Source of the DNA: Chryseobacterium ginsenosidimutans
GTDB taxonomy: Bacteria; Bacteroidota; Bacteroidia; Flavobacteriales; Weeksellaceae
NCBI RefSeq assembly: GCF_030823405.1
Contig: NZ_JAUSXC010000001.1
Span: 2,835,001 to 2,899,000 of the forward strand
Reading direction: 5' to 3'
Length of the DNA: 64,000 nucleotides
A model generated the notes under the pieces. The model was not told where the DNA came from and made no database searches. It saw nothing but the letters and a program-made list of their open reading frames with translations. Both the position numbers and the translations under genes were made by a program. Below are positions 6,946 to 17,299 of this stretch, one piece after another (within the stretch, counting starts at the first letter, position 1; each line of letters opens with the position of its first letter).

Positions 6946-8979
6946 GTTATGATGTCCCATATTGAGTTTAATCTTCTTCAGATCTTCCAGTTCATGAACC
7001 GATCGCTCAATTTCGTAAGGAATCGTCAGTTTTGAGAACGTCTGAAAATACAATAAACATGCATCTTTCCACCAGACAGCATCTTTAGCCTGAATTTTCA
7101 GCTTTGCCTGAACCTCTGCAAATCTCTGCTCATCAATATAAGGCTGCATTTTGTCCCAGGTTTTCTGATATTCCCGTACATTTTTTACACCTGTATCATA
7201 TTTAAAGCATAATTCTTCCCACAAAGTCTTTCCGTCTTTCATCTGATAATCCCACGGAACATGATGAAACCACAGAAGCAAATTTTCAGGGCAGGTTTTG
7301 ATATTTCCATAGGTTTCATTTAATGGTGGAAAATATTGGGAAACGGCATTACTTCCTGTTTTTGTCCTGTCGAATCCTATTCCATTTGCATCAGCTTTGT
7401 GATAATACACCGGCGACCAATCGGGTCTTCCGCCTTTGTAATCTCCCCAAGGTTCGGGTCCGTAATGATGTGTTCCTGCAAAAATGTGGTGAAGACCAAG
7501 AGGCATCATATAATCGACCGCTGTTTCCCTAGAAGACAGCATCATTTCTTTTACCGGATTCAGGAAATTTTTATCATTTGTGAAAGTCATTTTAATCCAT
7601 TCGTCTGCAATTTGTTCAGAAGTTAATTCATGATTCCACGCCAAACGCCCGAATGCATACCAATTGGCTTGCGCAAAAAGATGTCCGGTCCAGTTTTCAT
7701 CTTCCCCGATATTGGCAACTGCAGAAATTGCCGTTAATTTTGCATGCCTCAACGTTCCATCCGTGATTTTTGAAATCGTAGAACCTTTACCATCAGAATA
7801 CGTGTCACTGTCTAAAGTTTCTTTAAATAAAGGAGCTAAATAAACCAAATGATTGTTTTGCCCTAAATATTCCTGAGTAATCTGAAATTCTACCATTTCG
7901 GAAGTTTTCTTTAAAGCTCCAAAAAGTGGATTGAATGCTTCACGAGGCTGAAAATCAACAGGTCCGTTTTTAATCTGAATAATCACATTATCCCTGAATT
8001 TCCCGTCCAAAGGAACAAATTCCAAATAAGCCTGTTTTGCACGGTCTTCTTTACTCGGACTGTACACGAAAGCTCTCCACATCACGATTCCGCCATAAGG
8101 TTTCAACATATCTGCCATCATATTGGCACCGTCGGCATGAGTTCTTCCGTAATCCTGCGGTCCCGGCTGTCCTTCCGAATTGGCTTTTACCAAAAATCCT
8201 CCGAAATCAGGAATCAATTTATAAATTTCTGATGCTTTTTCTTTCCACCATTGCTGAACATTTTTATTCAACGGATCAGAATTTTCCAATCCGCCAAGAA
8301 CTTTAGGCGAAGAAAAATTGACTGATAAATACACTTTAATTCCGTAAGGCCTGAATAGATCTGCCAAAACTTTTACCTTCTGCAGATAATCAGTTCGAAG
8401 CATATTGGGTGAGGCATTTACATTATTTAAAACAACAGAATTGATCCCGATTGAGGCATTAGCTCTTGCATATTCTTCGTATCGAGGCGAAATTTTATTG
8501 GGTAAATCTTCCCATTTCCAAAGCGAATGTCCGGCATAACCGCGCTCAATGGTTCCGTCCAGATTATCCCAATGGTTGAGAATTCTGACATCATATGAAG
8601 GTTTTTCTGTAATGTTCAGGTTATTAATATCAGCTTTTGTCTGTTGAAGCCTTAAAATATGATACACTCCGTACAGCAAACCGCTTTCCTTGGCCGCAGA
8701 AATAATAATTTTTTCTGAACTTGATTTGATGGTATAGCCTTCTTTCAGATTTTTTAAAGATTTTTCTGTCCGCAATTCTACCGTCTGACCCCGCCAATAA
8801 TTCATCAATTCTTTTTTAGCAATTTCAAGCGTCGGATTTTTACTTTTAGAAATGATTTTATCGGCAGAAATTCCATTTTTTACGTTGGGAAAACGAAGCC
8901 AGAGCTTACTTCCGCTTTCTGCGAAAAGGATTAATGGAAATAGTAGAAATATAACGATGTAAGATCGGAAATTATGCAT
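6943..8979 (-). CDS. aguA: GH67 alpha-glucuronidase
   Basis: A 678-residue enzyme releasing (4-O-methyl)glucuronic acid from the non-reducing-end xylose of short xylo-oligosaccharides. Signal peptide MHNFRSYIVIFLLFPLILFAES, so periplasmic. An N-terminal GH67 domain leads into the catalytic barrel with KPSYDVRILNHWDNLDGTIERGYAG, PDFGGFLVKANSEGQPGPQDYGRTHADG and the C-terminal WFHHVPWDYQM; all are hallmarks of the family. It is the last gene of the leftward xylan operon, after a cytoplasmic-type GH43. Two GH115 alpha-glucuronidases are encoded elsewhere in the window. These would act on internal residues, so the two families probably divide the work. Confidence 0.95.
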   Translation of the reverse strand: MHNFRSYIVIFLLFPLILFAESGSKLWLRFPNVKNGISADKIISKSKNPTLEIAKKELMNYWRGQTVELRTEKSLKNLKEGYTIKSSSEKIIISAAKESGLLYGVYHILRLQQTKADINNLNITEKPSYDVRILNHWDNLDGTIERGYAGHSLWKWEDLPNKISPRYEEYARANASIGINSVVLNNVNASPNMLRTDYLQKVKVLADLFRPYGIKVYLSVNFSSPKVLGGLENSDPLNKNVQQWWKEKASEIYKLIPDFGGFLVKANSEGQPGPQDYGRTHADGANMMADMLKPYGGIVMWRAFVYSPSKEDRAKQAYLEFVPLDGKFRDNVIIQIKNGPVDFQPREAFNPLFGALKKTSEMVEFQITQEYLGQNNHLVYLAPLFKETLDSDTYSDGKGSTISKITDGTLRHAKLTAISAVANIGEDENWTGHLFAQANWYAFGRLAWNHELTSEQIADEWIKMTFTNDKNFLNPVKEMMLSSRETAVDYMMPLGLHHIFAGTHHYGPEPWGDYKGGRPDWSPVYYHKADANGIGFDRTKTGSNAVSQYFPPLNETYGNIKTCPENLLLWFHHVPWDYQMKDGKTLWEELCFKYDTGVKNVREYQKTWDKMQPYIDEQRFAEVQAKLKIQAKDAVWWKDACLLYFQTFSKLTIPYEIERSVHELEDLKKIKLNMGHHN

Positions 8980-9038
8980 TGGAAAATGTTTAAGCTGTTT
9001 ATTTAAGTTTTGAGTAAAGCCAATTTCTTTCTGATGAT

Positions 9039-10007
9039 TTATTCATCCAAACCTTCAATCTTTTTGAAAGTTCCGTCTTCGTTGTATTCCAATTCTACGA
9101 CTTTCATGCTTCGAAGCCAGGTTCTTCCACCACTGGGAACTGAATCATGGAAAAATAAATACCATTTTCCTTTAAACTCAACAATGCTGTGATGCGTCGT
9201 CCAGCCAACAACGGGAGTCAAAATCACGCCTTGATAGGTGAACGGACCGTACAGATTGTCACCAATCGCATAGCACAAAAGATGGGTATCACCTGTGGAA
9301 TAAGAGAAATAATATTTCCCGTTGTATTTGTGCATCCAGGAAGCTTCGAAAAATCGGTTTTCATTGCCGTGAAGCAAAGGATTTCCGTTTTCATCAAGAA
9401 TCAACACATCTTTTGGTTCTTCCGCAAATTCCAGCATATGATCGCTCAACAAAGCCACTTTTGAAGGAATTGCAGGTTCATCATTTTCAGGAATTACGGC
9501 AGATTCCAATGCTTTGTTATTTCTGTAACGTTGCAATTGTCCGCCCCAGATTCCGCCAAAATACATATAATGTTTTCCGTTTTCCTCGAAAATACACGGA
9601 TCGATGCTGTAACTTCCCATCATCGGATGTTTTTCAGGAATAAATGGACCGTAAGGTGTATCGCTTACGGCAACTCCGATTCTGAAAATATCATTTTTAT
9701 CTTTTAAAGGAAAATACATATAATATTTCCCGTTTTTGAAGGCCACATCACAATCCCAAAGCTGTCTTCCCGACCATGGAATATCTTTGACGGAAAGTGC
9801 AACGCCATGATCTGTAATTTCTCCGTTTTCAACATCATCTAATGAAAAAACATGATAATCATTCATATCGAAATGATCGCCGTTGTCGTTTTCTTCAATT
9901 CCGCTTTCTCTGTCGTGTGAGGGATATATGTATAATTTCCCTTCGAAAACGTGAACGGATGGATCTGCCATGAAGTCTTTTGGGAATAGATATTTTGATT
10001 TGTTCAT
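9039..10007 (-). CDS. GH43-family beta-xylosidase/arabinofuranosidase, no signal peptide
   Basis: A 322-residue five-bladed beta-propeller glycosidase. The three acidic positions are visible: the base Asp in MADPSVHVF (about residue 15), the pKa-modulating Asp in SIDPCIFEENG and the general acid Glu in RFFEASWMHKYNGKYY. It begins directly with MNKSKYLFPKDFMADP and has no signal peptide, unlike the other GH43 proteins here, so it is probably cytoplasmic. It may split xylo-oligosaccharides brought in by the GPH symporter encoded two genes upstream. Subfamily not certain; it resembles exo-xylosidases. Confidence 0.9.
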   Translation of the reverse strand: MNKSKYLFPKDFMADPSVHVFEGKLYIYPSHDRESGIEENDNGDHFDMNDYHVFSLDDVENGEITDHGVALSVKDIPWSGRQLWDCDVAFKNGKYYMYFPLKDKNDIFRIGVAVSDTPYGPFIPEKHPMMGSYSIDPCIFEENGKHYMYFGGIWGGQLQRYRNNKALESAVIPENDEPAIPSKVALLSDHMLEFAEEPKDVLILDENGNPLLHGNENRFFEASWMHKYNGKYYFSYSTGDTHLLCYAIGDNLYGPFTYQGVILTPVVGWTTHHSIVEFKGKWYLFFHDSVPSGGRTWLRSMKVVELEYNEDGTFKKIEGLDE

Positions 10008-10054
10008 TTTAATTTAGATTTTAGATACTCGATATAAGACTTTTTCAATTAGAA

Positions 10055-11176
10055 TTATCTTGTTTCTGTCAGTTTAATAATTTTATCAACAACTGGTTTT
10101 GTTTTGTATTGGCGGTCAAATAGTAACGGATAATCTGTTCTGCCTTTGATCGGAAAATCGTTTTTCCAGGATTGATTATCGGTTACGCCCCATAATGTGA
10201 CTCTTCGGATGTTATTTTTCTGTTTTAAAAATAATTTAAAGAAATCTAGATATCGGTTTTCCCATGTTGTCTGAACATCCATAGGAAGTCCGTTTTTGTA
10301 GGGATTCATTTTCTCGTCGTAAGCTACTTTATCAGAGATATTTGCGGAAGTTCCCCAAGGCGAAGGCAATGCACTGATCTCCAATTCTGTAATATTTACC
10401 TTAACCCCGGTTTCTGCATAGGCAAGAATTGCTTTTTCGTATTCATCGATGGAAGGTGTATTCATTCCGACGTGAGCCTGCATTCCTACTCCATCAATCC
10501 GGATTCCTTTTGATTTAAAATCTTTAACCAATTGCGTTACTGTTTTTACTTTTCCGGGATGCCATTCGTTATAATCGTTGTAATACAATTCTGCATTCGG
10601 ATCTGCTTCCTGAGCGTATTTGAAGGCTAAAGGAATAAATTCTTCACCCAAAATTTCGTAAAATTTAGACTTTCGGTAAGAACCGTCTTCCATAATGGCT
10701 TCATTCACAACATCCCAACCTTTTACTCTGCCTTTGTATCGGGAAACTACCTTTGTAATATGGCTTTTCATCCTTTGCTTTAAGACTTCAGGAGAAACAT
10801 TTTTGCCGTTTTTATCAACAAAAAACCAATCCGGAGCCTGGGAATGCCAAATTAAAGTATGACCAATGATGAACATTTTATTTTTTTCTCCAAACTCAAC
10901 AAATTTGTCTGCATCATTAAAGAAAAACTGCCCTTCCTGAGGCTGCAGATACATACTTTTCATACAGTTTTCCGCAACAATGGAACTGAATTGGTTTTTA
11001 ATAATCTCAACCGATTTCACATCCGTTCCGTGAATCTGCGGGAGACTCATTGCTGTTCCGATGTAGAATTTATTTTTAAATGCATTTTTAAGGGAATCGT
11101 TGGAAGTTGTTGTGCTTGCTGTTGTACACGAGACTGTTAAGGTTAAAATTCCTAATAATGCTATTATTTTTTTCAT
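10055..11176 (-). CDS. GH10 endo-1,4-beta-xylanase, lipoprotein
   Basis: A 373-residue xylanase cutting the beta-1,4-xylan backbone. The signal [17 protein letters not shown] ends in a lipobox cysteine at residue 17, so it is membrane-anchored, possibly exported to the surface. The GH10 barrel shows [13 protein letters not shown], the acid/base Glu159 in [10 protein letters not shown] and the nucleophile Glu264 in VNITELEIS. The end is ITLWGVTD-like ([16 protein letters not shown]), as expected. A single domain with no carbohydrate-binding module. It lies between the GPH symporter and the GH43 gene; a palindromic repeat element sits between its start and the symporter gene. Confidence 0.95.
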   Translation of the reverse strand: MKKIIALLGILTLTVSCTTASTTTSNDSLKNAFKNKFYIGTAMSLPQIHGTDVKSVEIIKNQFSSIVAENCMKSMYLQPQEGQFFFNDADKFVEFGEKNKMFIIGHTLIWHSQAPDWFFVDKNGKNVSPEVLKQRMKSHITKVVSRYKGRVKGWDVVNEAIMEDGSYRKSKFYEILGEEFIPLAFKYAQEADPNAELYYNDYNEWHPGKVKTVTQLVKDFKSKGIRIDGVGMQAHVGMNTPSIDEYEKAILAYAETGVKVNITELEISALPSPWGTSANISDKVAYDEKMNPYKNGLPMDVQTTWENRYLDFFKLFLKQKNNIRRVTLWGVTDNQSWKNDFPIKGRTDYPLLFDRQYKTKPVVDKIIKLTETR

Positions 11177-11261
11177 AACTAACTTTTATTTTTTAAACGC
11201 TAATTCACTTTCAATTTTTCAATCAGCCTTGTCAAGGTTTTTTTAACACGCCGAATTGCAC

Positions 11262-11340
11262 GCAGCCCGGCTTGAACGGAGCTCTTTTTGTGGAGCAAAG
11301 CGGAACAAAAAAGCGGGAGTGGAAGACGGAAAAGCTGCCC
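11262..11340 (+). repeat. Dispersed palindromic repeat, family A, copy 1
   Basis: About 79 bases beginning GCAGCCCGGCTTGA and ending GGAAAAGCTGCCC, with partly complementary ends (GCAGC/GCTGC) and an inner CTTTTT...AAAAAAG pair, so it can fold into a long imperfect hairpin. Related copies in the same orientation lie at 23670-23754 and 35957-36026. All three are between two same-strand genes. This resembles a REP-like repeat rather than a gene. A CCTTGTCAAGG mini-hairpin with a T-run (11228-11248) lies next to it. Confidence 0.75.
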
Positions 11341-11357
11341 AAATTTTTATTATATTA

Positions 11358-12812
11358 TTAGTCTTTCACTTTTCTTCTTTCTTTAAGGTCACGCTCAATT
11401 TCGATTTCTTTTTTCTTGTTGATTTCATAAAAAAAAAGCAATCCGCACGCTAAAAAAAACGGAATGGACGGAAATACGCTGACCAGCATTTTTGCTCCTA
11501 CTGAAACGGTTTCTGGCTGTACCACATTGATTGCTCCTTCTGAGGAAATATAACCGTATTTACCGATAATCAGGGCAACTAATGAGCTTCCGATGCTTAA
11601 ACCTACTTTCAAACCGACCATCATTGCAGAGAAAATAATTGCTGTGGCTCTACGGTTGTTTTTCCATTCGGAAAAGTCGGCCACGTCGGCAATCATTGCC
11701 CATAATAAAGGAGTTCCTATCCCGTAAAAGAAACCGTGTAAAATCTGAGACAAAAACATTAATCCAACCGATTTTGGAGGATAAAATATGAATGCCAACA
11801 CAAATAACGTGGATATAAATAATGAAGCGATGAATGCATCTCTTTTGCCATATTTGTCTGCAAATCTTTTAGAAAAAGTAATTCCGACAATCATCATGAT
11901 GATTCCGCCTGCATTAAACAGTCCGAAACCTGCAGAACGAGGATCTTCTCCAAAGAAATTCATCCCGATGGAATTAAAGAAATTGGTAATTGGCGATATA
12001 AAGTGTTGAAGCGAAGATTCGTCTACATAATTATTAAAATAATAGACATATGAACCGCCTTTCATTGCCAATGTAATGAAAATCAAAGCCGTAACTACCA
12101 ACATGATAATCCAAGGCTTGTTTTTCTTCAAGTCTTTTAAATCAGCTCGTAAAGTAGATTCCTGCTCCGGTTTCGGGATCACTCTTTCTTTGGTTGTGAA
12201 GAAGGTTATGAGCAACATTACTGTTCCTATAATTGCCAGCCACGTCATTACAACCTCGATTCCTGCTGCTTTATCGCCGTGTCCTGCAGACAAAATAATC
12301 GGCAGCATAAATACCTGAACGAAGAACTGCGCAAACATTACCGCCACAAAACGATAGGAAGAAATACTGTTTCTTTCCCCCATATCTCCGGTGATAACAC
12401 CACTCAAAGCGGCATAAGGCAAATTATTGGCTGCATAAAGCAATAGCAAGAAAGAGTAAGTGACCGCTGCATAAATCATTTTACCTTTATACGAAAAATC
12501 GGGCGTGCTAAACGCAAAAAGTGCCGCCGCACCCAGCGGAATTGCAGAAAGTAAAATCCACGGACGGAATTTTCCCCATTTTGTACGCGTTCTGTCTGCT
12601 AAAGCACCAACAATAGGATTGAATACAAACCCAGCCAATAAGCCGACTGTAAGTGTGATGATAGATGCGTCTTCCGGTTTTAATCCGTAAATATCTGTGT
12701 AAAAGTAAGCTAAATACGTCACCAAAGTCTGGAATACCAGATTGGCGGCTAAATCTCCTAAGCTGTAGCCGATTTTCTCAACGACAGATATTTTTTGAGA
12801 TGAATTGTTCAT
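11358..12812 (-). CDS. GPH-family (MelB-like) sugar:cation symporter
   Basis: A 484-residue inner-membrane protein with about 12 hydrophobic segments. The glycoside-pentoside-hexuronide signature is visible: KIGYSLGDLAANLVFQ at the start, GLKPEDAS, NPIVGALADRTRTKWGKFRPWI and, in the middle, TPLLWAMIADVADFSEWKNNRRA. Members import oligosaccharides with a cation; XynP/XynT-like ones take up xylo-oligosaccharides. Its place between an esterase and the GH10 and GH43 genes suggests xylo-oligosaccharide uptake. The lysine/arginine-rich C-terminal tail is normal for the family. Confidence 0.9.
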   Translation of the reverse strand: MNNSSQKISVVEKIGYSLGDLAANLVFQTLVTYLAYFYTDIYGLKPEDASIITLTVGLLAGFVFNPIVGALADRTRTKWGKFRPWILLSAIPLGAAALFAFSTPDFSYKGKMIYAAVTYSFLLLLYAANNLPYAALSGVITGDMGERNSISSYRFVAVMFAQFFVQVFMLPIILSAGHGDKAAGIEVVMTWLAIIGTVMLLITFFTTKERVIPKPEQESTLRADLKDLKKNKPWIIMLVVTALIFITLAMKGGSYVYYFNNYVDESSLQHFISPITNFFNSIGMNFFGEDPRSAGFGLFNAGGIIMMIVGITFSKRFADKYGKRDAFIASLFISTLFVLAFIFYPPKSVGLMFLSQILHGFFYGIGTPLLWAMIADVADFSEWKNNRRATAIIFSAMMVGLKVGLSIGSSLVALIIGKYGYISSEGAINVVQPETVSVGAKMLVSVFPSIPFFLACGLLFFYEINKKKEIEIERDLKERRKVKD

Positions 12813-12830
12813 ATGATTGATTAATTTTTT

Positions 12831-14741
12831 TTATTCTGTTGTGAAAGGCGATGCCGGAAGTCCGGTTTTGTTTTTCAGATTTCCATTTGGGTTGTCTGCC
12901 CAGTCATATCTTACTGAAATTGGATTTAAAATAGTATCATTCCAGACAAAGATTTTATTGCCTTCCATTTTTGCTTTTGCCCACTCGTATTTTCCGTCTT
13001 TTCCTTTGATAGCGAAGCCTTTCAATTCTGAAACCGTTGCAAAATCATCAGTTCCATTTTTAAAGGAAAGAACGATTTTATTTCCTTCCACTTTCATCGA
13101 CTGATAAATTGGTCCATCTGCGATAATATTTTTTTTATCGGCGACTTTTAATGCCTGCAAAGCCAATCTGTATCCGACTGTTTTTTTGTTTAAAGGATGA
13201 ATATCGTTCCATTCTCCTGCATCAATGATTACGGCAATTCCGGTGTTCGGAACTTTAAGCGAAACCTGACGCTGTTGTTCTCTCAGTTCTGCCCAATTGC
13301 TTTTCACAGGCTGCGATTTTGGTTCCATAAAATTAGCTAACTGTACCGTGAAGAAAGGCATATCTTTTTGGTTCCATTTATTTCGCCAATCCAGAATCAT
13401 TGTTGTTAATAAATCTCCATATTCTTGCGGTTTCCCGGTATTGCTTTCGCCCTGATACCAAATGGCACCTTTGATGTTGTAATTGATAAGAGGGTTAATC
13501 ATCGCGTTGTATAATCCGGTCGGTTTCCAGCGGATAAAGGTTTGCCCGGGAGCCATTTTTCCCATTTTGGTACCGATTTTATATTTCCATTCGGTTTTCA
13601 GATCAATTTTATTTCCATCAATTTCAAGATAATACGGTTTGTCGGCAATGAACTGACCTTTTCCGCTTCCATTGGTAATTCTTACGGCGATCACATTTTT
13701 TCCTTCTTTTAAAACACCTGCCGGAACATCGTACCAACGCGGAGGATATTCGTAGGTTACATTTCCTACTTTCGTTCCGTTGATGTATGTTACATCAGCA
13801 TCTTTTATCCTTCCTAAATTTAAAAATGAGGCTTTTCCTGCCTGATTTTTTGTTAAATTAATCTCTTTTCTGAACCAAACCGAACCTTCAAAAGAACCTT
13901 CCTTGTCTTCCCACGAACCGGGAACTTGCATTGTTTTCCAATCAGAATCATTTAGATCAAAATTTCCCCAATGTTGGTTGAGTCCGATATCATTTTGGTC
14001 CAATTCTGCATACCAAGCTTTGCTCAAGGCCTGTTCACCAGATTCTGTAGATTTTATCAGCTCATCATTTTGCCATTTTTTGGCTTCGTCCAGATATTCC
14101 GGATATTTTTTCAAAGATTTTTCGTCCATCCAAGCCTGAATCGGAGAACCACCCAAACTGGAATGGATAATTCCGACTGCTACATTATTTTTCTGACTCA
14201 ATTCTTTAGCGAAGAAATAAGCAACACCCGAAAAATTAAGAATGGTTTGCGGATTTGTCGCTTCCCATTTTCCGCCATCAAGTTCGGTCTGAGCTGATTT
14301 AAAATTATATTTCTGCGGAACCGTAAAAAATCTGATGTTCGGGTTATTCGCATTTTTGATTTCGTCAGCGTAAAGCGGTGTCAGTCTGCGCATCGGCAGT
14401 TCCATATTCGATTGTCCTGAAGCCAGCCAAACATCTCCGATGAGAATATCCTTCAATGTAATTTCATTGATGGTCATTGTGTAAGGACCTCCGGCTTTCT
14501 GCTCGGGAAGTGTGATTTTCCAGTTTCCGGTTTGGTCAGCGTTTGTGTTATATTTTTTGTTGAGGAATTTCACCTCCACTTTTTCTCCTGCATCTGCTTT
14601 TCCCCAAATATTCAGCTTTTGGTTTCTCTGCAAAATCATTCCGTCTGAAACCAATGCGGGAAGTTTGATTTTAGCATTGAAAGAAATACATAATGAGCTG
14701 ATCAATAAAATTAATATTTTAAAAAAGATTCTGTTTTTCAT
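12831..14741 (-). CDS. Sialate O-acetylesterase-family carbohydrate esterase (probable acetylxylan esterase)
   Basis: A 636-residue secreted esterase with a signal peptide (MKNRIFFKILILLISSLCISFNA). The SGNH-like fold shows block I DVWLASGQSNMELPM with the nucleophile Ser, GAIWYQGESNTGKPQEY, and the Asp/His pair in EWNDIHPLNK. About residues 240-400 are a jelly-roll insert like the GH2 sugar-binding domain (GSVWFRKEINL, VTYINGTKVGN, NVIAVRITNGSGKGQF), common in this family. Although named for sialate, such proteins inside xylan loci remove acetyl groups from xylose. It lies 27 bases from GH127 and 18 from the symporter, hence one operon. Confidence 0.88.
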   Translation of the reverse strand: MKNRIFFKILILLISSLCISFNAKIKLPALVSDGMILQRNQKLNIWGKADAGEKVEVKFLNKKYNTNADQTGNWKITLPEQKAGGPYTMTINEITLKDILIGDVWLASGQSNMELPMRRLTPLYADEIKNANNPNIRFFTVPQKYNFKSAQTELDGGKWEATNPQTILNFSGVAYFFAKELSQKNNVAVGIIHSSLGGSPIQAWMDEKSLKKYPEYLDEAKKWQNDELIKSTESGEQALSKAWYAELDQNDIGLNQHWGNFDLNDSDWKTMQVPGSWEDKEGSFEGSVWFRKEINLTKNQAGKASFLNLGRIKDADVTYINGTKVGNVTYEYPPRWYDVPAGVLKEGKNVIAVRITNGSGKGQFIADKPYYLEIDGNKIDLKTEWKYKIGTKMGKMAPGQTFIRWKPTGLYNAMINPLINYNIKGAIWYQGESNTGKPQEYGDLLTTMILDWRNKWNQKDMPFFTVQLANFMEPKSQPVKSNWAELREQQRQVSLKVPNTGIAVIIDAGEWNDIHPLNKKTVGYRLALQALKVADKKNIIADGPIYQSMKVEGNKIVLSFKNGTDDFATVSELKGFAIKGKDGKYEWAKAKMEGNKIFVWNDTILNPISVRYDWADNPNGNLKNKTGLPASPFTTE

Positions 14742-14768
14742 AGCAAATTTGAATTCTTCAGTTTATTT

Positions 14769-17144
14769 TTAGTTTTTATCTGGTATTTGGTTTAGCAGTC
14801 TTACCTCAATAATTTTCGGAGTCAATGATTTTTCATCTGAAGAGAATTTTACATTTAGAATTTCTTTTCTACTTTCAGATTCCGGAATCGGGATTAATAA
14901 TGATTGCGGAGAACCACCCGTTTTTCCGTCGAAATTTTTAGAAATCGCTTTGATGCCGTTAATTTCCGCATTCAATGTACGGTTGTTATTGGCATCGAAA
15001 TACAAAAGATAAAGGTATTTTGCATTTTTATCTTTATTTCTCATCTGATAGCTGAACCATCCTTTTGCCTCACGGAAATGACGGTCTTCCATATAACCGG
15101 TATTGGAATCTTTGCTATCGATGAAATGGTCTGATTCCGGCTGCTGTTCACCCAACTGGATTTTATCAGTCGTAATGCTGTTCAGCTTTCTGATTTCCTC
15201 TTCTTCTTTGGCTTTCTGCTTCTGAATAGCTTCAATTTTATCCTGATTTGCCTGCGGAAAATAAATAATGTAGCGCTCTTCCTGAATTTTGTAAAACGGA
15301 ACCAATTCCAATCCGTCGCTGAATTTATCTTGAGGATACAAACCTTGCAATCTGAATGTTAAATCCTTTCCATTAACAGTTTCCAAATGGCTTAAAACAG
15401 AAGTTGAACTTCCCAAAATCGTAGGAATTTCATTTAAAGGAATCTGCGGTCCGTGCGCGATATGTCCGCCTCTGCTGTCATCAGCGAAAAGTCCGTCCTG
15501 ATTTTCTTTTCCGTATCTCGCAGCCAAAACAATCGGACCATATTTAAACGCAAAATAGTCCGAATGGTCGGGAAGCTGTTCTGCGGAAAGGTGCATTGGC
15601 ATTTTCATTTCGATAATATCACCTTTTTTCCATTTTTTTTTGATGGTAAAATAGCCTTCAGCGTCAACCGGAATATTTACATTTTTGCCATTTACTGAAA
15701 TGGTAATTTCAGAAGCATTTACCCATTCCGGTGCTCTTAATTTTAAATTTATATTTGATTTCGGAGCAACATCGAAAATCAGTTTTGTCGATGGATTTTC
15801 AGGGAAATTATTTTCCTGTCTCAGAATTAATTTCTTTTCAGACCATTTTAAAATAGAAGGAATAAAGAGATTAACGTACAAATCTTCATCAGAATAAGCA
15901 TAAATCATTTCACCATATTTGGCGTGGTTTTCCATTCCGGAACCTACGCAACACCAAAAACTGGTTTCAGGCTGAGAATAAACCCTGTAATGACCGGGAC
16001 GCATCGGTGTGAAGTAAACAAAACCGCCTTTATCCGTATTTTCTGTAGAAAGAATGTGATTGTATAATGCTTTTTCGTAATAATCTACGTAAGATGATTT
16101 TGGATTGGTTGCATACAATTCTCTGGAAAGTTTCAGCATATTATACGTATTGCAGGTTTCCGGACCTTCGATACTTTTAATCATTCCGCTGAAATCATTG
16201 ATGGGATTGAAATGTTCGCTCACACTGTTTCCTCCGATAATCGCTGACCTCTTTTGGGTAACGTTGGTCCAGAAAAAATCGGCGGCATTGCTCCATTCTT
16301 TATTACTTTCCAAATCTGCAATTCTTTTGAAACCAATCACTTTTGGAATCTGTGTATTAGCGTGAATTCCTGTCAGCTTATCTTCCTGTATTAATAACGG
16401 ATTTAAAATGGCAAGATGAGAAAAACGATGGGCAAGCTTGAGATATTTCGGATTTTTTGTAATGTCGTAAACGTCGGCGAAAACTTCATTCAAACCGCCA
16501 TGCTCACTGCGCAACATATCCTGAATCTGTTCATCGGAAAGTCCGGAAACTTCATCAGCCATCCAATCCGTAAGCTTTATGAGTATTTTTTTTGCTTTTT
16601 CGCTGTCCGCATACCAGTAGGCATCACGCAAGCCTGAATAAATTTTGTGAATATTATATAAAGGAACCCAACGATCATTCAAACCGAAAGTTGCAGCCCG
16701 GATATTTCCATCAGCAATTTCTTTCCAGGCTTTTTTGCCATTCGGAACTCCTGACAGATAACCGTTTCCTGAAATATTCTGGCAACGTTCCAACTCATCA
16801 ATCATATAATCAAGACGTTGTTTGACTTTTGGATCGCCTGTTGAAGCATACATCAATGCCAAAGCGGAAAGATAATGACCACCAATATGGCCATCCAATC
16901 CTGTATTTTCCCAATTGGGATAGTTTTCCTTTTTAGGTTTCAGCCCTGCTTCCTTGAGATAAGGAGCAAGAAGCCGGTCTGCATCCATCGAAAGGATATA
17001 TTTTTCATCCGTCTGCATTGCTTTACTGAAAACACTTTCAGACAAATGAACCTTGCTGAGTGGGAAGTAGCTAACATTTTTCTTTACCTGTCCGAAAGAC
17101 AATGTAGTAAAGCCTAAAAATAATATCAGCGATTTTTTATTCAT
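14769..17144 (-). CDS. GH127-type (DUF1680) beta-L-arabinofuranosidase
   Basis: A 791-residue secreted protein (signal MNKKSLILFLGFTTLSFG). An (alpha/alpha)6 barrel follows: VHLSESVFSKAMQTDEKYILSMDADRLL, NWENTGLDGHIGGHYLSALALMYA, and the conserved ETCNTYNMLKLSRELY and SFWCCVGSGMENHAKYGEMIY. The Cys pair and Glu belong to the zinc-thiolate active site of GH127/GH146. C-terminal beta-domains follow, ending in an added domain (from about residue 660). It would remove beta-linked L-arabinofuranose, or related arabinan and arabinoxylan side chains. First gene of the leftward xylan operon, with a 149-base leader and a candidate promoter near 17300. Confidence 0.9.
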   Translation of the reverse strand: MNKKSLILFLGFTTLSFGQVKKNVSYFPLSKVHLSESVFSKAMQTDEKYILSMDADRLLAPYLKEAGLKPKKENYPNWENTGLDGHIGGHYLSALALMYASTGDPKVKQRLDYMIDELERCQNISGNGYLSGVPNGKKAWKEIADGNIRAATFGLNDRWVPLYNIHKIYSGLRDAYWYADSEKAKKILIKLTDWMADEVSGLSDEQIQDMLRSEHGGLNEVFADVYDITKNPKYLKLAHRFSHLAILNPLLIQEDKLTGIHANTQIPKVIGFKRIADLESNKEWSNAADFFWTNVTQKRSAIIGGNSVSEHFNPINDFSGMIKSIEGPETCNTYNMLKLSRELYATNPKSSYVDYYEKALYNHILSTENTDKGGFVYFTPMRPGHYRVYSQPETSFWCCVGSGMENHAKYGEMIYAYSDEDLYVNLFIPSILKWSEKKLILRQENNFPENPSTKLIFDVAPKSNINLKLRAPEWVNASEITISVNGKNVNIPVDAEGYFTIKKKWKKGDIIEMKMPMHLSAEQLPDHSDYFAFKYGPIVLAARYGKENQDGLFADDSRGGHIAHGPQIPLNEIPTILGSSTSVLSHLETVNGKDLTFRLQGLYPQDKFSDGLELVPFYKIQEERYIIYFPQANQDKIEAIQKQKAKEEEEIRKLNSITTDKIQLGEQQPESDHFIDSKDSNTGYMEDRHFREAKGWFSYQMRNKDKNAKYLYLLYFDANNNRTLNAEINGIKAISKNFDGKTGGSPQSLLIPIPESESRKEILNVKFSSDEKSLTPKIIEVRLLNQIPDKN

Positions 17145-17299
17145 TAATAAATGTTGTTTCTACATTTCTAAAATAAAGGAAAGTATTCAAATAGCAAACA
17201 AATTTCACCATAGAGTCATAAGTAATATTGAAAAAGCAGTTTTGAGTCATAATAAAGATCTTCAAAAACGTTTGGGTTATCATAAAAAACAAGAATAGA

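Noticed and set aside
11256..11453. Open plus-strand frame of 65 codons across a repeat and the end of the symporter gene
   Set aside because: Lies in a palindromic repeat and antisense to a well-supported gene; no promoter, low-complexity protein.
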